NCBI RefSeq assembly: GCF_014637795.1
Contig: NZ_BMFD01000005.1
Location: 1 to 64,000 of the forward strand
DNA from: Belliella aquatica
GTDB lineage: Bacteria; Bacteroidota; Bacteroidia; Cytophagales; Cyclobacteriaceae
DNA length: 64,000 bases
Reading direction: 5' to 3'
The notes under the pieces: model-generated
The model's input: only the letters and a program-made list of their open reading frames with translations
Told to the model about the DNA's origin: nothing
The model's database searches: none
Made by a program: the position numbers and the translations under genes
In this document: piece after piece, positions 18,050 to 26,771 of the stretch
How positions within the stretch are numbered: position 1 is the first letter of the stretch
How the letters are laid out: every line of letters begins with the position of its first letter

Positions 18050-20434
18050 ATGCACAAAAAGAGTTTAAGTGAACGAGACATTTGCACCAAATACATTACA
18101 CCTGCACTCAAAAATGCTGGTTGGGATATTTTGAAGCAAATTCGTGAAGAAGTGTTTTTTACTGACGGAAGAATCATCGTCCAAGGGTCTCTTCATACCC
18201 GAGGGACAAGGAAGCGAGCTGATTACATTTTATACTATAAAAAAGACATCCCCCTTGCCATCATTGAAGCTAAAGCTAATACCAAAGGAGTCGGTTCAGG
18301 TATGCAGCAAGCCTTGGAATACTCCGAAATCCTCCAGATTCCTTTTGTCTTTACCTCCAATGGAGACTCTTTTGTTTTCCATGACAAAACCAATCCTGAC
18401 GAAAGAGAAAAAGAAATTCACTTAGATGATTTTCCCTCACCTGCTATTCTTTGGGAAAAATATCTAAAATTCAGTGAAATCAATACGCCAAAAGCACGTG
18501 AAATAGTAGAGCAAGATTACTATGTGGATGATTCTGGTATGAACCTGAGATATTATCAGGCAAATGCAGTAAATAGAACCATTGAGGCTATAGCTAAAGG
18601 TCAAAATAGAATTCTTTTGGTCATGGCTACTGGAACAGGGAAAACATACACTGCTTTCAACCTGATTTGGAGACTTTGGAAAACAGGCATCAAAAAGCGA
18701 ATTCTTTTTTTAGCTGACAGAAATGCCCTACTTACGCAGACCAAAAATGGTGACTTCTCCCCTTTTGGAAATGATATCATGCATATCATCAAAAACCGAA
18801 AAATTGATAAATCCTACCAAATCTACTTCGCATTATATCAAGGATTGACCAGTAATGAGGAAGAGAAAAATGCTTACAAAGAATTCAGCAAGGACTTTTT
18901 TGATCTGATAGTAGTTGACGAATGTCATAGAGGATCAGCTTCCGAAGCATCAGCATGGCGGGAAGTTTTGGATTATTTCGAAGGCGCAACTCAGATCGGT
19001 ATGACTGCTACGCCAAAAGAAACCAAAGACATCTCCAATATGGATTATTATGGAGATCCTGTCTATACCTATTCGCTCAAACAGGGAATAATGGATGGTT
19101 TTTTGGCTCCTTATAAAGTTGTGAGGATAACAACCAATTTGGATGAGGGATGGCGTCCTTCAGCGGGTATGTTGGATAAATTTGGCAATGAAATCAAAGA
19201 CAGGATATATAATCTGAAAGACTATGACCGCAAAATGGTCATGGATCAGCGAACACAGTTAATAGCGAATAAGATCACAGAATTCTTAAAAGCCACTGAT
19301 CGTTTTTCCAAAACAATTGTCTTTTGCATAGATATAGAACATGCACAACGCATGCGACAGGCATTGATAAACACCAATGCTGACCTAGTATCAAAACACC
19401 CGCATTATGTTGTCAAGATCACTGGAGACGATGAAGTAGGTAAACGCGAGTTGGATAATTTTACAGATGTGGAAGAGCGATTCCCCGTAATCGCTACTAC
19501 ATCAAAAATGCTAACCACTGGTATTGACACTAAGATGGTGAAGCTGATAGTACTTGAAGCAAATATTGCTTCCATGACAGAATTCAAACAGATCGTGGGC
19601 CGAGGTACAAGAATCAGAGAAGCCGAAGGAAAGCTCTATTTTACAATTATGGATTTCAGAAAAGCCACCAATCTATTTGCTGATCCAGAATTCGATGGAG
19701 ATCCCGTTCAGATTTACGAACCTGGAATTGATGATTCACCAGTACCTCCGATGTATCCAGAAAATGAGGAAGAAGATCTAGATGCTGACAATCAGTTTGG
19801 ACAACCTGAAGCTCTAGAATTTGAAACTCCACCAGGTATTCAAATTCATGAGGGCGACCCAGATGCCGAACCAAGAAAATACTATGTCAACGATGTAGAG
19901 GTGTCTGTCATCAATCAACGTATTCAATATTTTGGAGCAGATGGTAGGTTGATAACAGAATCTTTGAAAGATTATACCCGCAAAAACATAGATCAAAATT
20001 TCAGCTCTCTGGATGTATTCATTCAGCGCTGGACCGCAGCAGATAAAAAAGAAGTTTTACTTGCTGAATTAGCTGAACAAGGGATTTTATTGGAGGCACT
20101 TCGAGAGGAAATCGGCAAAGAAATGGATGATTTTGACCTGATTTGTCACATTGCTTTTGATCAACCTGCTTTGACGCGAAAGGAAAGAGCTGAACAAGTG
20201 CGCAAAAGAAACTACTTTGAAAAATATAGCGCAAAAGCGCAATCGGTGCTAAATGCCCTTTTGGATAAATATGAACAAGAGGGGATCACTACTATCGAAC
20301 AAGGCTCTATCCTCAAAGTTCAGCCAATCAATAAATTAGGCTCACCTGTTGAACTGGTCAGAGCTTTTGGGAAAGGGAAGGATTTTGAAAATGCAATCAA
20401 GGAATTGGAAAAGGAAATTTATCAGATAGCTTAA
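18050..20434 (+). CDS. hsdR: Type I restriction enzyme, R subunit
   Basis: Motor and nuclease subunit of a type I restriction-modification complex, 794 residues, EcoEI-like. The N-terminal PD-(D/E)xK nuclease has Asp58, Glu73 and Lys75 (ADYILYY...IIEAKA). The helicase has Walker A ATGTGKT at 193-199 and box II DECH at 290-293, with later motifs TGIDT and QIVGRGTR. An acidic linker (about 565-590) precedes a C-terminal domain that should contact HsdM. It is intact but separated from hsdM by 3.2 kb of mobile DNA, although all parts point the same way. Confidence 0.95.
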   Translation: MHKKSLSERDICTKYITPALKNAGWDILKQIREEVFFTDGRIIVQGSLHTRGTRKRADYILYYKKDIPLAIIEAKANTKGVGSGMQQALEYSEILQIPFVFTSNGDSFVFHDKTNPDEREKEIHLDDFPSPAILWEKYLKFSEINTPKAREIVEQDYYVDDSGMNLRYYQANAVNRTIEAIAKGQNRILLVMATGTGKTYTAFNLIWRLWKTGIKKRILFLADRNALLTQTKNGDFSPFGNDIMHIIKNRKIDKSYQIYFALYQGLTSNEEEKNAYKEFSKDFFDLIVVDECHRGSASEASAWREVLDYFEGATQIGMTATPKETKDISNMDYYGDPVYTYSLKQGIMDGFLAPYKVVRITTNLDEGWRPSAGMLDKFGNEIKDRIYNLKDYDRKMVMDQRTQLIANKITEFLKATDRFSKTIVFCIDIEHAQRMRQALINTNADLVSKHPHYVVKITGDDEVGKRELDNFTDVEERFPVIATTSKMLTTGIDTKMVKLIVLEANIASMTEFKQIVGRGTRIREAEGKLYFTIMDFRKATNLFADPEFDGDPVQIYEPGIDDSPVPPMYPENEEEDLDADNQFGQPEALEFETPPGIQIHEGDPDAEPRKYYVNDVEVSVINQRIQYFGADGRLITESLKDYTRKNIDQNFSSLDVFIQRWTAADKKEVLLAELAEQGILLEALREEIGKEMDDFDLICHIAFDQPALTRKERAEQVRKRNYFEKYSAKAQSVLNALLDKYEQEGITTIEQGSILKVQPINKLGSPVELVRAFGKGKDFENAIKELEKEIYQIA

Positions 20435-20462
20435 TGAAGTCCTTAAATATTTAGCTAGGAAG

Positions 20463-20930
20463 ATGAGCACATATTCACAGATTTATATTCAAATAGTAAT
20501 AGCCGTTAAAGGACGGTATAGTTTGATTTCGAATATTTGGGAGGAAGAATTGTATAAATACATCACAGGAATAATCACAAATATGGGACAAAAATTAATT
20601 GCAATTAACGGTATGCCGGACCATGTTCATATTTTAATAGGTATGAAACCGTCGTGTTGCTTATCAGATTTGATTCGAGAAGTAAAAAAGGCGTCGAATG
20701 CATTTGTAAATGAAAAGAAATTTATCAGATCAAAATTTGAATGGCAAGAAGGCTTTGGTGCTTTCTCCTATTCTCAATCTGCATTGAATCATGTGATTAC
20801 ATATATTCAAAATCAAAAAGAACATCATAAGAAAAAAACATTCAAAGAAGAATACATTGATTTCTTGAAAAAATTTGAGGTTGATTATAATTCAGCGTAT
20901 TTATTTAAATGGATAGAGGAAGAGGATTAG
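20463..20930 (+). CDS. HUH transposase, IS200/REP-associated (RAYT-like)
   Basis: A 155-residue Y1 single-strand transposase: HUH motif HVHILIG (His54, His56) and the nucleophile Tyr114 in VITYIQNQKEHH. It lies 28 bp after hsdR. No tnpB accompanies it, and instead of simple IS200 ends it is followed at once (20939 onward) by many short palindromes with a conserved tail. By analogy with REP-associated tyrosine transposases, it is the candidate enzyme that mobilises these palindromes. Transposase identity is secure; assignment to the RAYT clade is inference. Confidence 0.85.
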   Translation: MSTYSQIYIQIVIAVKGRYSLISNIWEEELYKYITGIITNMGQKLIAINGMPDHVHILIGMKPSCCLSDLIREVKKASNAFVNEKKFIRSKFEWQEGFGAFSYSQSALNHVITYIQNQKEHHKKKTFKEEYIDFLKKFEVDYNSAYLFKWIEEED

Positions 20931-20935
20931 AAAGA

Positions 20936-21847
20936 TTTGACCTTGAAAAGGTCACATGTTTATAAAAATGTAAAAATGATAATTGATATCCCGACCTCGA
21001 AGAGGTCACATGTTTATAGAAAAAGTGCCTCCCATGATCCATTCGACCCCTAAGGGGTCGTACCATTAATCATCGCTGTGAATCTTGCTATAAACATATG
21101 ATCCCATTCGGGATCGGGAATGAACGAAAATTAAAAATTTATCCATAAACAAATAATATAGTACGCAACCCGACCTCGAAGAGGTCACATGTTTATAACA
21201 AAAAGCATTCATCCACCATCCATTCGCCCCCTAAGGGGTCGCATCGCGTATTGTCGGAATGTTGCTAGAAACATATGATCCCATTCGGGATCAAGGTAAA
21301 AAACAGACCTTGAAGAGGTCGCATGTCTATAAAAATGAATTAATGATAATCGATATCCCGACCTCGAAGAGGTCAGATGTTTATAAAAATGAATAAATGA
21401 CCAACGATATTTTGACCTCGAAGAGGTCACATGTTTATAGCTAAAATCAACGTGCCTAGCTACATTCGACCCCTTTGGGGTCGAACCTAACCCTAGACGA
21501 ATTAAGTGCTATAAACATTTGATCCCATTCGGGATCAAGATAAAGAAAAGACCTCGAAGAGGTTACATGTTTATAAAAATGAATTAATGACCAACGATAT
21601 TTTGACCTCGAAGAGGTCACATGTTTATAGAAAAAGTGCCTCCCATGATCCATTCGACCCCTAAGGGGTCGTACCATTAATCATCGCTGGGAATCTTGCT
21701 ATAAACATATGATCCCATTCGGGATCGGGAATGAACGAAAATTAAAAATTTATCCATAAACAAATAATATAGTACGCAACCCGACCTCGAAGAGGTCACA
21801 TGTTTATAACAAAAAGCATTCATCCACCATCCATTCGACCCCTGCGG
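20936..21847. repeat. REP/BIME-like palindrome array 1
   Basis: Nine copies of a 15-bp hairpin, mostly GACCTCGAAGAGGTC, each followed by the tail ACATGTTTATA or a close variant, begin near 20939, 20993, 21171, 21305, 21359, 21414, 21549, 21604 and 21783. Between them are hairpins of the type CGACCCCTAAGGGGTCG (near 21045, 21224, 21468, 21657, 21837) and inverted partners with tail plus hairpin, CTATAAACATATGATCCC onward (near 21088, 21266, 21510, 21699). A typical composite unit is hairpin A, tail, spacer, hairpin B, spacer, inverted tail, hairpin C, i.e. two REPs head to head. Open frames here are only repeat translations. Confidence 0.9.
21604..21841. repeat. Second copy of a 238-bp direct duplication within the array
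   Basis: This segment matches 20993-21230 at a constant offset of 611 bases with two visible differences (T/G in the sequence after ATCATCGCTG, and A/C in the last hairpin). Spacer DNA between the palindromes is duplicated too, so this is a recent segmental duplication, not independent insertion of short elements. Confidence 0.88.
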
Positions 21848-21875
21848 GCATACGCGTTAACTTAAGTGTATATGC

Positions 21876-22106
21876 TTAAATTTCAGGTGATTTTTTGTCT
21901 GTTTTCGGAATTGTACTTTTCTTTTTTAGAAAAGATTCTTTTTTGATCACTCTTTTTAGGACAAAAGTATTCCTATCCTCTATTTCCCACTCCATTTCTT
22001 CCGCTTTTTCCAAATCGCAAGACTCCGCTATAGCTGCCGGAAAATTGATGTAATAGGAGCTTGTTTTTCCTCGTTCAACTCGTTGAATTTTAACTTTATA
22101 ACCCAT
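21876..22106 (-). CDS. Small AbrB-like passenger protein of the IS
   Basis: A 76-residue protein inside the IS, divergent from the transposase. Residues 1-55 (KVQRVERGKTSSYYINFPAA-like start, then DLEKAEEMEWEIEDRNTFVL) have the two-strand, proline-centred look of a SpoVT/AbrB swapped-hairpin DNA-binding domain; the tail is lysine-rich. Such domains serve as antitoxins and small regulators, so a role in controlling transposase expression from the shared 70-bp divergent region is possible. The family call is tentative. Confidence 0.5.
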   Translation of the reverse strand: MGYKVKIQRVERGKTSSYYINFPAAIAESCDLEKAEEMEWEIEDRNTFVLKRVIKKESFLKKKSTIPKTDKKSPEI

Positions 22107-22178
22107 TGCTTTTTTGATATAATAATAGTATATTTACTATTATAAATTTAAATAATAAACTCCCTGAGACCTAATCCT

Positions 22179-23492
22179 TTGACCGAAAATATAGATTTTT
22201 TTAACCTTTTTCATGAACTCAATATAAGTAATGATATTCTCTTCGACCTTGCATTTGAAGCCCAGCTGATTAAACGTAGGCGATCTATTGATCCAACCGA
22301 TCTACTCCACGCTCTTTGCATCGAATCATTGCAGGGCACTGTCAGTCACAATGATCTTGCCTCCAAAACTGAATCCGCATCAGGAATTGCGGTTAGTAAG
22401 GTTGCGGTATGGAAAAAGATAAACGAACAGTGTCGGGTCTTTTTGGAAAAAGTTTTTCAACTGGTGATACATAACAAATTCTTACAGAATCCCGATAGCC
22501 CGGAAACACCTCTTTTCAATAGGATTATAGTGCAGGACAGTACTATAATCAGGCTACCAAAGAGGCTCTTCCAGGAATATTCGGGCGTGGCCAACGGACA
22601 TTCAAAAGTCTGCAACTCCCGTATCCAGGGTGTCTATGATTTAGTAGCCGAAAAATTCTTGTTTTTCTCCGTGGACAGTTACAGTAAAGTAGATTATGAA
22701 GCAGCGCCCGAACTTGTTCTCCAGAAAGGAGACCTAACTTTAAGGGATCGTGGATACCTGATCGCAGATGAAATCCAGCGACACATAGATCAAGGAGCTG
22801 ACTGTATTTACCGTCACAAGTACAAACTGACACTTCTTAGTACTAAAACTGGAAAGGTCATCAATCTTTTGGCTTTACTTAAAAAGAAAAAGAATATCGA
22901 TATGATGGTAAAACTGAACAACAAAGCCAAAATCACAATAAGGCTGTTGGCCACGCCCGTCAGTTATAAGATTGCAGAGGAGAGGCGTAGAAAAGCCAAA
23001 AAAGAGCTAAAAGGAATGCCACTAGCAGGTTATATGGAACTTCTGGGCTGGTCAATTTTCCTAACAACAGTGCCTAAAGAAACAGCCGATAAAGAAAAGA
23101 TTTTCGCTCTGTACAAATTAAGGTGGAGAATTGAAATAATATTCAAATCCTGGAAAAGCAACATGGCTTTTGACAGGATACATAATGTATCCAAAATCCA
23201 GCTTTGGGTAATACTATGGACACGATTTATAATGGTGGTTATATGCACACAGTTTATTTATACCCCCTGTAGAATATTGATTAAATCTAGCTTAAACAAA
23301 GACCTGAGCCTAATAAAAGTGATACACTATCTGGTAAGGAATGTAAAAAAGATAATATTAATATTGAACGAGTTGCAGGATAAATCAAAGGGACGCCTTT
23401 TTCATATCAACAATCTGGCAAAATATTGCTCCTACGACAAAAGACTAAAAAGAACTCATTTTCAAATAGATATGCAAATAATCTATCACTAA
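22179..23492 (+). CDS. IS4-family DDE transposase
   Basis: A 437-residue transposase. The DDE residues are Asp120 (IIVQDSTIIRL), Asp190 (LTLRDRGYL) and Glu319 within the IS4 signature Y-(2)-R-(3)-E-(6)-K, here YKLRWRIEIIFKSWK (Tyr312, Arg315, Glu319, Lys326). The frame is uninterrupted. The start is probably the TTG at 22179, since no ATG lies nearby upstream. With intact ends and target duplication the element may still be active. Confidence 0.92.
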   Translation: MTENIDFFNLFHELNISNDILFDLAFEAQLIKRRRSIDPTDLLHALCIESLQGTVSHNDLASKTESASGIAVSKVAVWKKINEQCRVFLEKVFQLVIHNKFLQNPDSPETPLFNRIIVQDSTIIRLPKRLFQEYSGVANGHSKVCNSRIQGVYDLVAEKFLFFSVDSYSKVDYEAAPELVLQKGDLTLRDRGYLIADEIQRHIDQGADCIYRHKYKLTLLSTKTGKVINLLALLKKKKNIDMMVKLNNKAKITIRLLATPVSYKIAEERRRKAKKELKGMPLAGYMELLGWSIFLTTVPKETADKEKIFALYKLRWRIEIIFKSWKSNMAFDRIHNVSKIQLWVILWTRFIMVVICTQFIYTPCRILIKSSLNKDLSLIKVIHYLVRNVKKIILILNELQDKSKGRLFHINNLAKYCSYDKRLKRTHFQIDMQIIYH

Positions 23493-23506
23493 GTTAACGC
23501 ATATGC

Positions 23507-23578
23507 CCTGCGGGGTCGAATCACGTATCGTCGGAATGTTGCTATAAACATATGATCACATTCGGGATCAAGATCGAA
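23507..23578. repeat. Right part of the interrupted REP array 1
   Basis: After the second CCTGCGG the array resumes: the rest of the GACCCC-type hairpin, the spacer CACGTATCGTCGGAATGTTG, then the inverted tail CTATAAACATATGATC and a hairpin with one changed base (GATCACATTCGGGATC). hsdM starts 73 bp later. Confidence 0.85.
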
Positions 23579-23651
23579 ATGTTAAAGACATTTTCACAAA
23601 AGATACATTTAAAATTCCCTTAGGGTAAAAACAAAAAAATTAAAATCAAAA

Positions 23652-25010
23652 ATGACCACAATTACCACCAATATCAAAGGCATCCGCGACATCATGCGGA
23701 AAGACACAGGAGTAGATGGGGATGCACAGCGCATCTCGCAAATGGTCTGGATGCTCTTTATGAAGATTTTTGCAGATAAGGAAGAAGGCCTGACCGGTGA
23801 TGCATTGATGGACTTTGTCAACAATGAGTTGTTTCCAGCCTTGAAAGAACTGGATTTCAGCATCAGTCCTCAGGCCAAGATCATCCGATCTGTATTTGAG
23901 GACACCTACAACTATATGAAAAACGGAACTCTCTTCCGTCAGGTGATCAATCAAATCAACCGCATCGATTTCAACAGTTCCAAAGACCGTCATTTGTTCA
24001 ATGACCTCTACGAAACGATTCTAAAAGAACTGCAATCCGCAGGTTCTTCGGGGGAGTATTACACCCCTCGGGCGGTGACACAGTTTATGGTGGATATCAT
24101 CGATCCCCAACTCAAGGAAACCGTTCTCGATCCGGCTTCCGGTACGGGAGGATTCCTTACTTGTACCATAGACCATAAGAAGAAATTAGTCCAAAATGAC
24201 CAAGGCGAGCGTGACCTGCAAGCCACCATTCGTGGGATAGAAAAGAAGCCCCTACCCCATTTGCTCTGCACGACCAACCTGATGCTGCATGGCTTTGATG
24301 TGCCTGCGGTGCGTAGAGATAATCTCTTGAGCAAACCCTATGCAGACTGGGGAGCAAGTGACAAGGTAGATATCATATTGACCAACCCTCCTTTTGGTGG
24401 GGTGGAAGAAGATGGGACGGAAACGAATTTCCCACAGAAGTTCCGAACCAAGGAAACAGCCGATCTATTCTTGGCCCTGATTATCCGCTTGCTAAAAGAT
24501 GGCGGCCGATGCGCCGTGGTCTTACCTGATGGGACGCTCTTTGGTGAAGGTGTCAAAACCCGCATCAAAGAAGAACTGATGGAGCGCTGCAACCTGCACA
24601 CCATCGTTCGCCTTCCTAATGGCGTCTTCAATCCCTACACAGGCATCAAGACCAATTTGCTCTTCTTCGAAAAAGGGCAACAGACCAAAGACATCTGGTA
24701 CTTTGAGCATCCTTATCCTGATGGAGTGAAGAGCTACAACAAGGGTAAACCAATCCATATCAAGGAATTTGATTTGGAAAAAGCTTGGTGGAATGATCGG
24801 GAAAATGAAGCCTATAGCCAATATGCCTGGAAGGTTTCTGCCGAGGAAATCCAAACCCGAGGCTACAACCTGGACATCAAAAACCCACATCAGGTAGCCG
24901 ATGACTTGGAAAGTCCCGAAGTCCTGCTGAAAAAATATCAAGCCACTGAAAATAAGATCTCAGACATTCAAGACGAGATTATCAAAGTCCTAACAGAAGC
25001 CTTACGTTAA
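23652..25010 (+). CDS. hsdM: Type I restriction-modification, M subunit
   Basis: N6-adenine methyltransferase subunit, 452 residues. An N-terminal helical HsdM domain is followed by the SAM-binding motif DPASGTGGF at 160-168 and catalytic NPPF at 245-248; a coiled region at the C-terminus (ATENKISDIQDEI) would dock HsdS. Base composition looks clearly richer in G+C than abiH and the genes after it, which suggests separate origins. The stop is 3 bp before hsdS, so they form one operon. Confidence 0.95.
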   Translation: MTTITTNIKGIRDIMRKDTGVDGDAQRISQMVWMLFMKIFADKEEGLTGDALMDFVNNELFPALKELDFSISPQAKIIRSVFEDTYNYMKNGTLFRQVINQINRIDFNSSKDRHLFNDLYETILKELQSAGSSGEYYTPRAVTQFMVDIIDPQLKETVLDPASGTGGFLTCTIDHKKKLVQNDQGERDLQATIRGIEKKPLPHLLCTTNLMLHGFDVPAVRRDNLLSKPYADWGASDKVDIILTNPPFGGVEEDGTETNFPQKFRTKETADLFLALIIRLLKDGGRCAVVLPDGTLFGEGVKTRIKEELMERCNLHTIVRLPNGVFNPYTGIKTNLLFFEKGQQTKDIWYFEHPYPDGVKSYNKGKPIHIKEFDLEKAWWNDRENEAYSQYAWKVSAEEIQTRGYNLDIKNPHQVADDLESPEVLLKKYQATENKISDIQDEIIKVLTEALR

Positions 25011-25013
25011 GCC

Positions 25014-26768
25014 ATGCAGTTATTAGAACATTTTAAAGAACTGACCCTGCATCCCAAAAATGCGGAAGAGCTCAAAGGATTGATTTTGCAATTGGCAGTG
25101 CAAGGCAAATTGACGAAGCAGTGGCGAATGGTGAATTCAGATGTGGAGCCGGCTTCGGTTTTATTGGAAAAGATTGAGGTGGAGAAGGATGAGTTTATCA
25201 AAGAAACAAAAAGAAGAAAGGAAAAAGTACAGCTATCTATAACAAAAGAAGAGGAACCTTTTGATTTACCTATTTCTTGGGAATGGAGTCGAATGCTAAA
25301 TATTTGTCACCTAATTACTGATGGTACACACCATACGCCAAAATATCTTGATAATGGTATTCCATTTTTATCAGTCAAAAATTTAAGCCAAGGAGGCATT
25401 GATTTTTCAGACACTAAGTTTATTTCCTTAGAGGAGCATAAAGATCTAATTAAACGATGTAATCCAGAATACGAAGATGTATTGTTAACCAAAATTGGAA
25501 CCACAGGAATTGCTAAAGTAATAGACATCAAAACTGATTTTAGCATTTTTGTAAGCGTAGCATTATTAAAAATCGCAAAACAAAATCTCTTCCCTTACTT
25601 TATTGAGCATTGTATCAATTCTCCTTTTATTAAACAACAATCAAAGGATGGGACTGAAGGCGTAGGAAATAAAAACTTGGTATTAAGGAAGATAAAAGAT
25701 TTTCTAATTCCAATCCCTCCCCTCGAAGAACAAAAAGCCATTGTAGCAATAGTCAATCAACTGTTTGCAGAAGTAGAGCAATTGGAAGCTATGGCAAAAG
25801 AGCGGATTCAGCTGAAGGCTGACTTTGTGACTTCCGCCTTGAATCAGTTGACTCAGGCTGCAGAACAGGACACCGCTAGTCAATGGGAATTTTTACAGCA
25901 ACATTTCGGCACCTTCTTTACTGAAAAAGAAAACATCAAAAAACTCCGAGAAGGTGTTTTGCAATTGGCTGTTCAGGGGAAGTTGACACGAGATTGGCGT
26001 GCCATTCGACAAACACAAGGAATACCAATCGAACACGCATCTACCCTACTTGAAAAAATCAAGGCGGAGAAGTCCAAACTTATAAAAGATAAAGTCTTTC
26101 AGAAACCTCAACAATCTGGAGAAATAATGCCAGACGAATTTGAAAATACATCTCCTAAATCATGGCAAATCGCCAAAATTGTGGATTTGTGTTTTGTTAC
26201 AAAATTAGCGGGATTCGAATATACAAAATATATAAAGCTTGAGGATTCAGGGGAAATACCAGTAATTAGAGCACAAAACGTAAAAATGAATAGGTTAGAT
26301 GAGCGAAATCTAAAATACATTGACAAGGATACATCTGAATTACTTTATCGTTGTGCTTTAACTAAACCGTGCTTATTAATGACATTTATCGGTGCAGGAA
26401 TTGGAGATGTTGCTTTGTTTAACAAACCTCAAAGATGGCACCTTGCTCCGAATGTTGCTAAGTTAGAACCATTCAATTATTATGAAGAAAAAATTAGCCC
26501 GAATTATTTACTCTATTATTTAATGTCTCCAGAAGGTCAGAAACAAATCTTTAAATCAAGTAAAGCAACTGCCCAACCTAGTTTGTCAATGGGAACTATA
26601 AGAGATGCAATTGTGACACTTCCACCCCTAGAAGAACAAAAAGTCATTGTAGATAAAGTCAATACCTTAATGACTTTATGCGATAAACTAAAAAAAGAAA
26701 TAGAAACCCATCAAACCAGCCAAGAACAATGGATGAAGAGTTGTTTGAGGGAAGTTTTTGAGAATTAA
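25014..26768 (+). CDS. hsdS: Type I restriction-modification, specificity subunit
   Basis: DNA-recognition subunit, 584 residues. Two target-recognition domains (about 75-250 and 385-565) each end in the conserved LPPLEEQK or IPPLEEQK segment that begins a spacer helix (IPIPPLEEQKAIVAIVNQLF and TLPPLEEQKVIVDKVNTLM). The repeated start KLREGVLQLAVQGKLTRDW mirrors ELKGLILQLAVQGKLTKQW near the N-terminus. It is long for an HsdS because of the extended central segment. It is followed 3 bp later by abiH in the same operon. Confidence 0.94.
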   Translation: MQLLEHFKELTLHPKNAEELKGLILQLAVQGKLTKQWRMVNSDVEPASVLLEKIEVEKDEFIKETKRRKEKVQLSITKEEEPFDLPISWEWSRMLNICHLITDGTHHTPKYLDNGIPFLSVKNLSQGGIDFSDTKFISLEEHKDLIKRCNPEYEDVLLTKIGTTGIAKVIDIKTDFSIFVSVALLKIAKQNLFPYFIEHCINSPFIKQQSKDGTEGVGNKNLVLRKIKDFLIPIPPLEEQKAIVAIVNQLFAEVEQLEAMAKERIQLKADFVTSALNQLTQAAEQDTASQWEFLQQHFGTFFTEKENIKKLREGVLQLAVQGKLTRDWRAIRQTQGIPIEHASTLLEKIKAEKSKLIKDKVFQKPQQSGEIMPDEFENTSPKSWQIAKIVDLCFVTKLAGFEYTKYIKLEDSGEIPVIRAQNVKMNRLDERNLKYIDKDTSELLYRCALTKPCLLMTFIGAGIGDVALFNKPQRWHLAPNVAKLEPFNYYEEKISPNYLLYYLMSPEGQKQIFKSSKATAQPSLSMGTIRDAIVTLPPLEEQKVIVDKVNTLMTLCDKLKKEIETHQTSQEQWMKSCLREVFEN

Positions 26769-26771
26769 AAT

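Larger units (their letters stand above)
21848..23506 (+). mobile_element. IS4-family insertion sequence inserted in a REP hairpin
   Basis: A complete 1659-bp element. The left end starts GCATACGCGTTAACTTAAGT; the right end read inward starts GCATATGCGTTAACTTAGTG, so the terminal inverted repeats are about 20 bp with few mismatches. Both sides are flanked by CCTGCGG (21841-21847 and 23507-23513), a 7-bp target duplication. Removing the element and one copy restores the hairpin CGACCCCTGCGGGGTCG. It carries a transposase on the plus strand and a small AbrB-like gene on the minus strand. Confidence 0.9.

Noticed and set aside
21209-21677. Several 73-aa frames on the minus strand (HVTSSRS, RPLRGRMD themes), also at 29802-30026
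   Set aside because: They are translations of the REP/BIME hairpins; similarity between them comes from the DNA repeat, not from protein selection.
20936-21847. CRISPR array
   Set aside because: Repeats are palindromes of three kinds with irregular spacing in both orientations and duplicated spacers; no cas genes are in the window.
23652-25010. Many long antisense frames inside hsdM (for example 24522-24941)
   Set aside because: They lie entirely within a gene with clear methyltransferase motifs; the higher G+C of hsdM lengthens chance frames.
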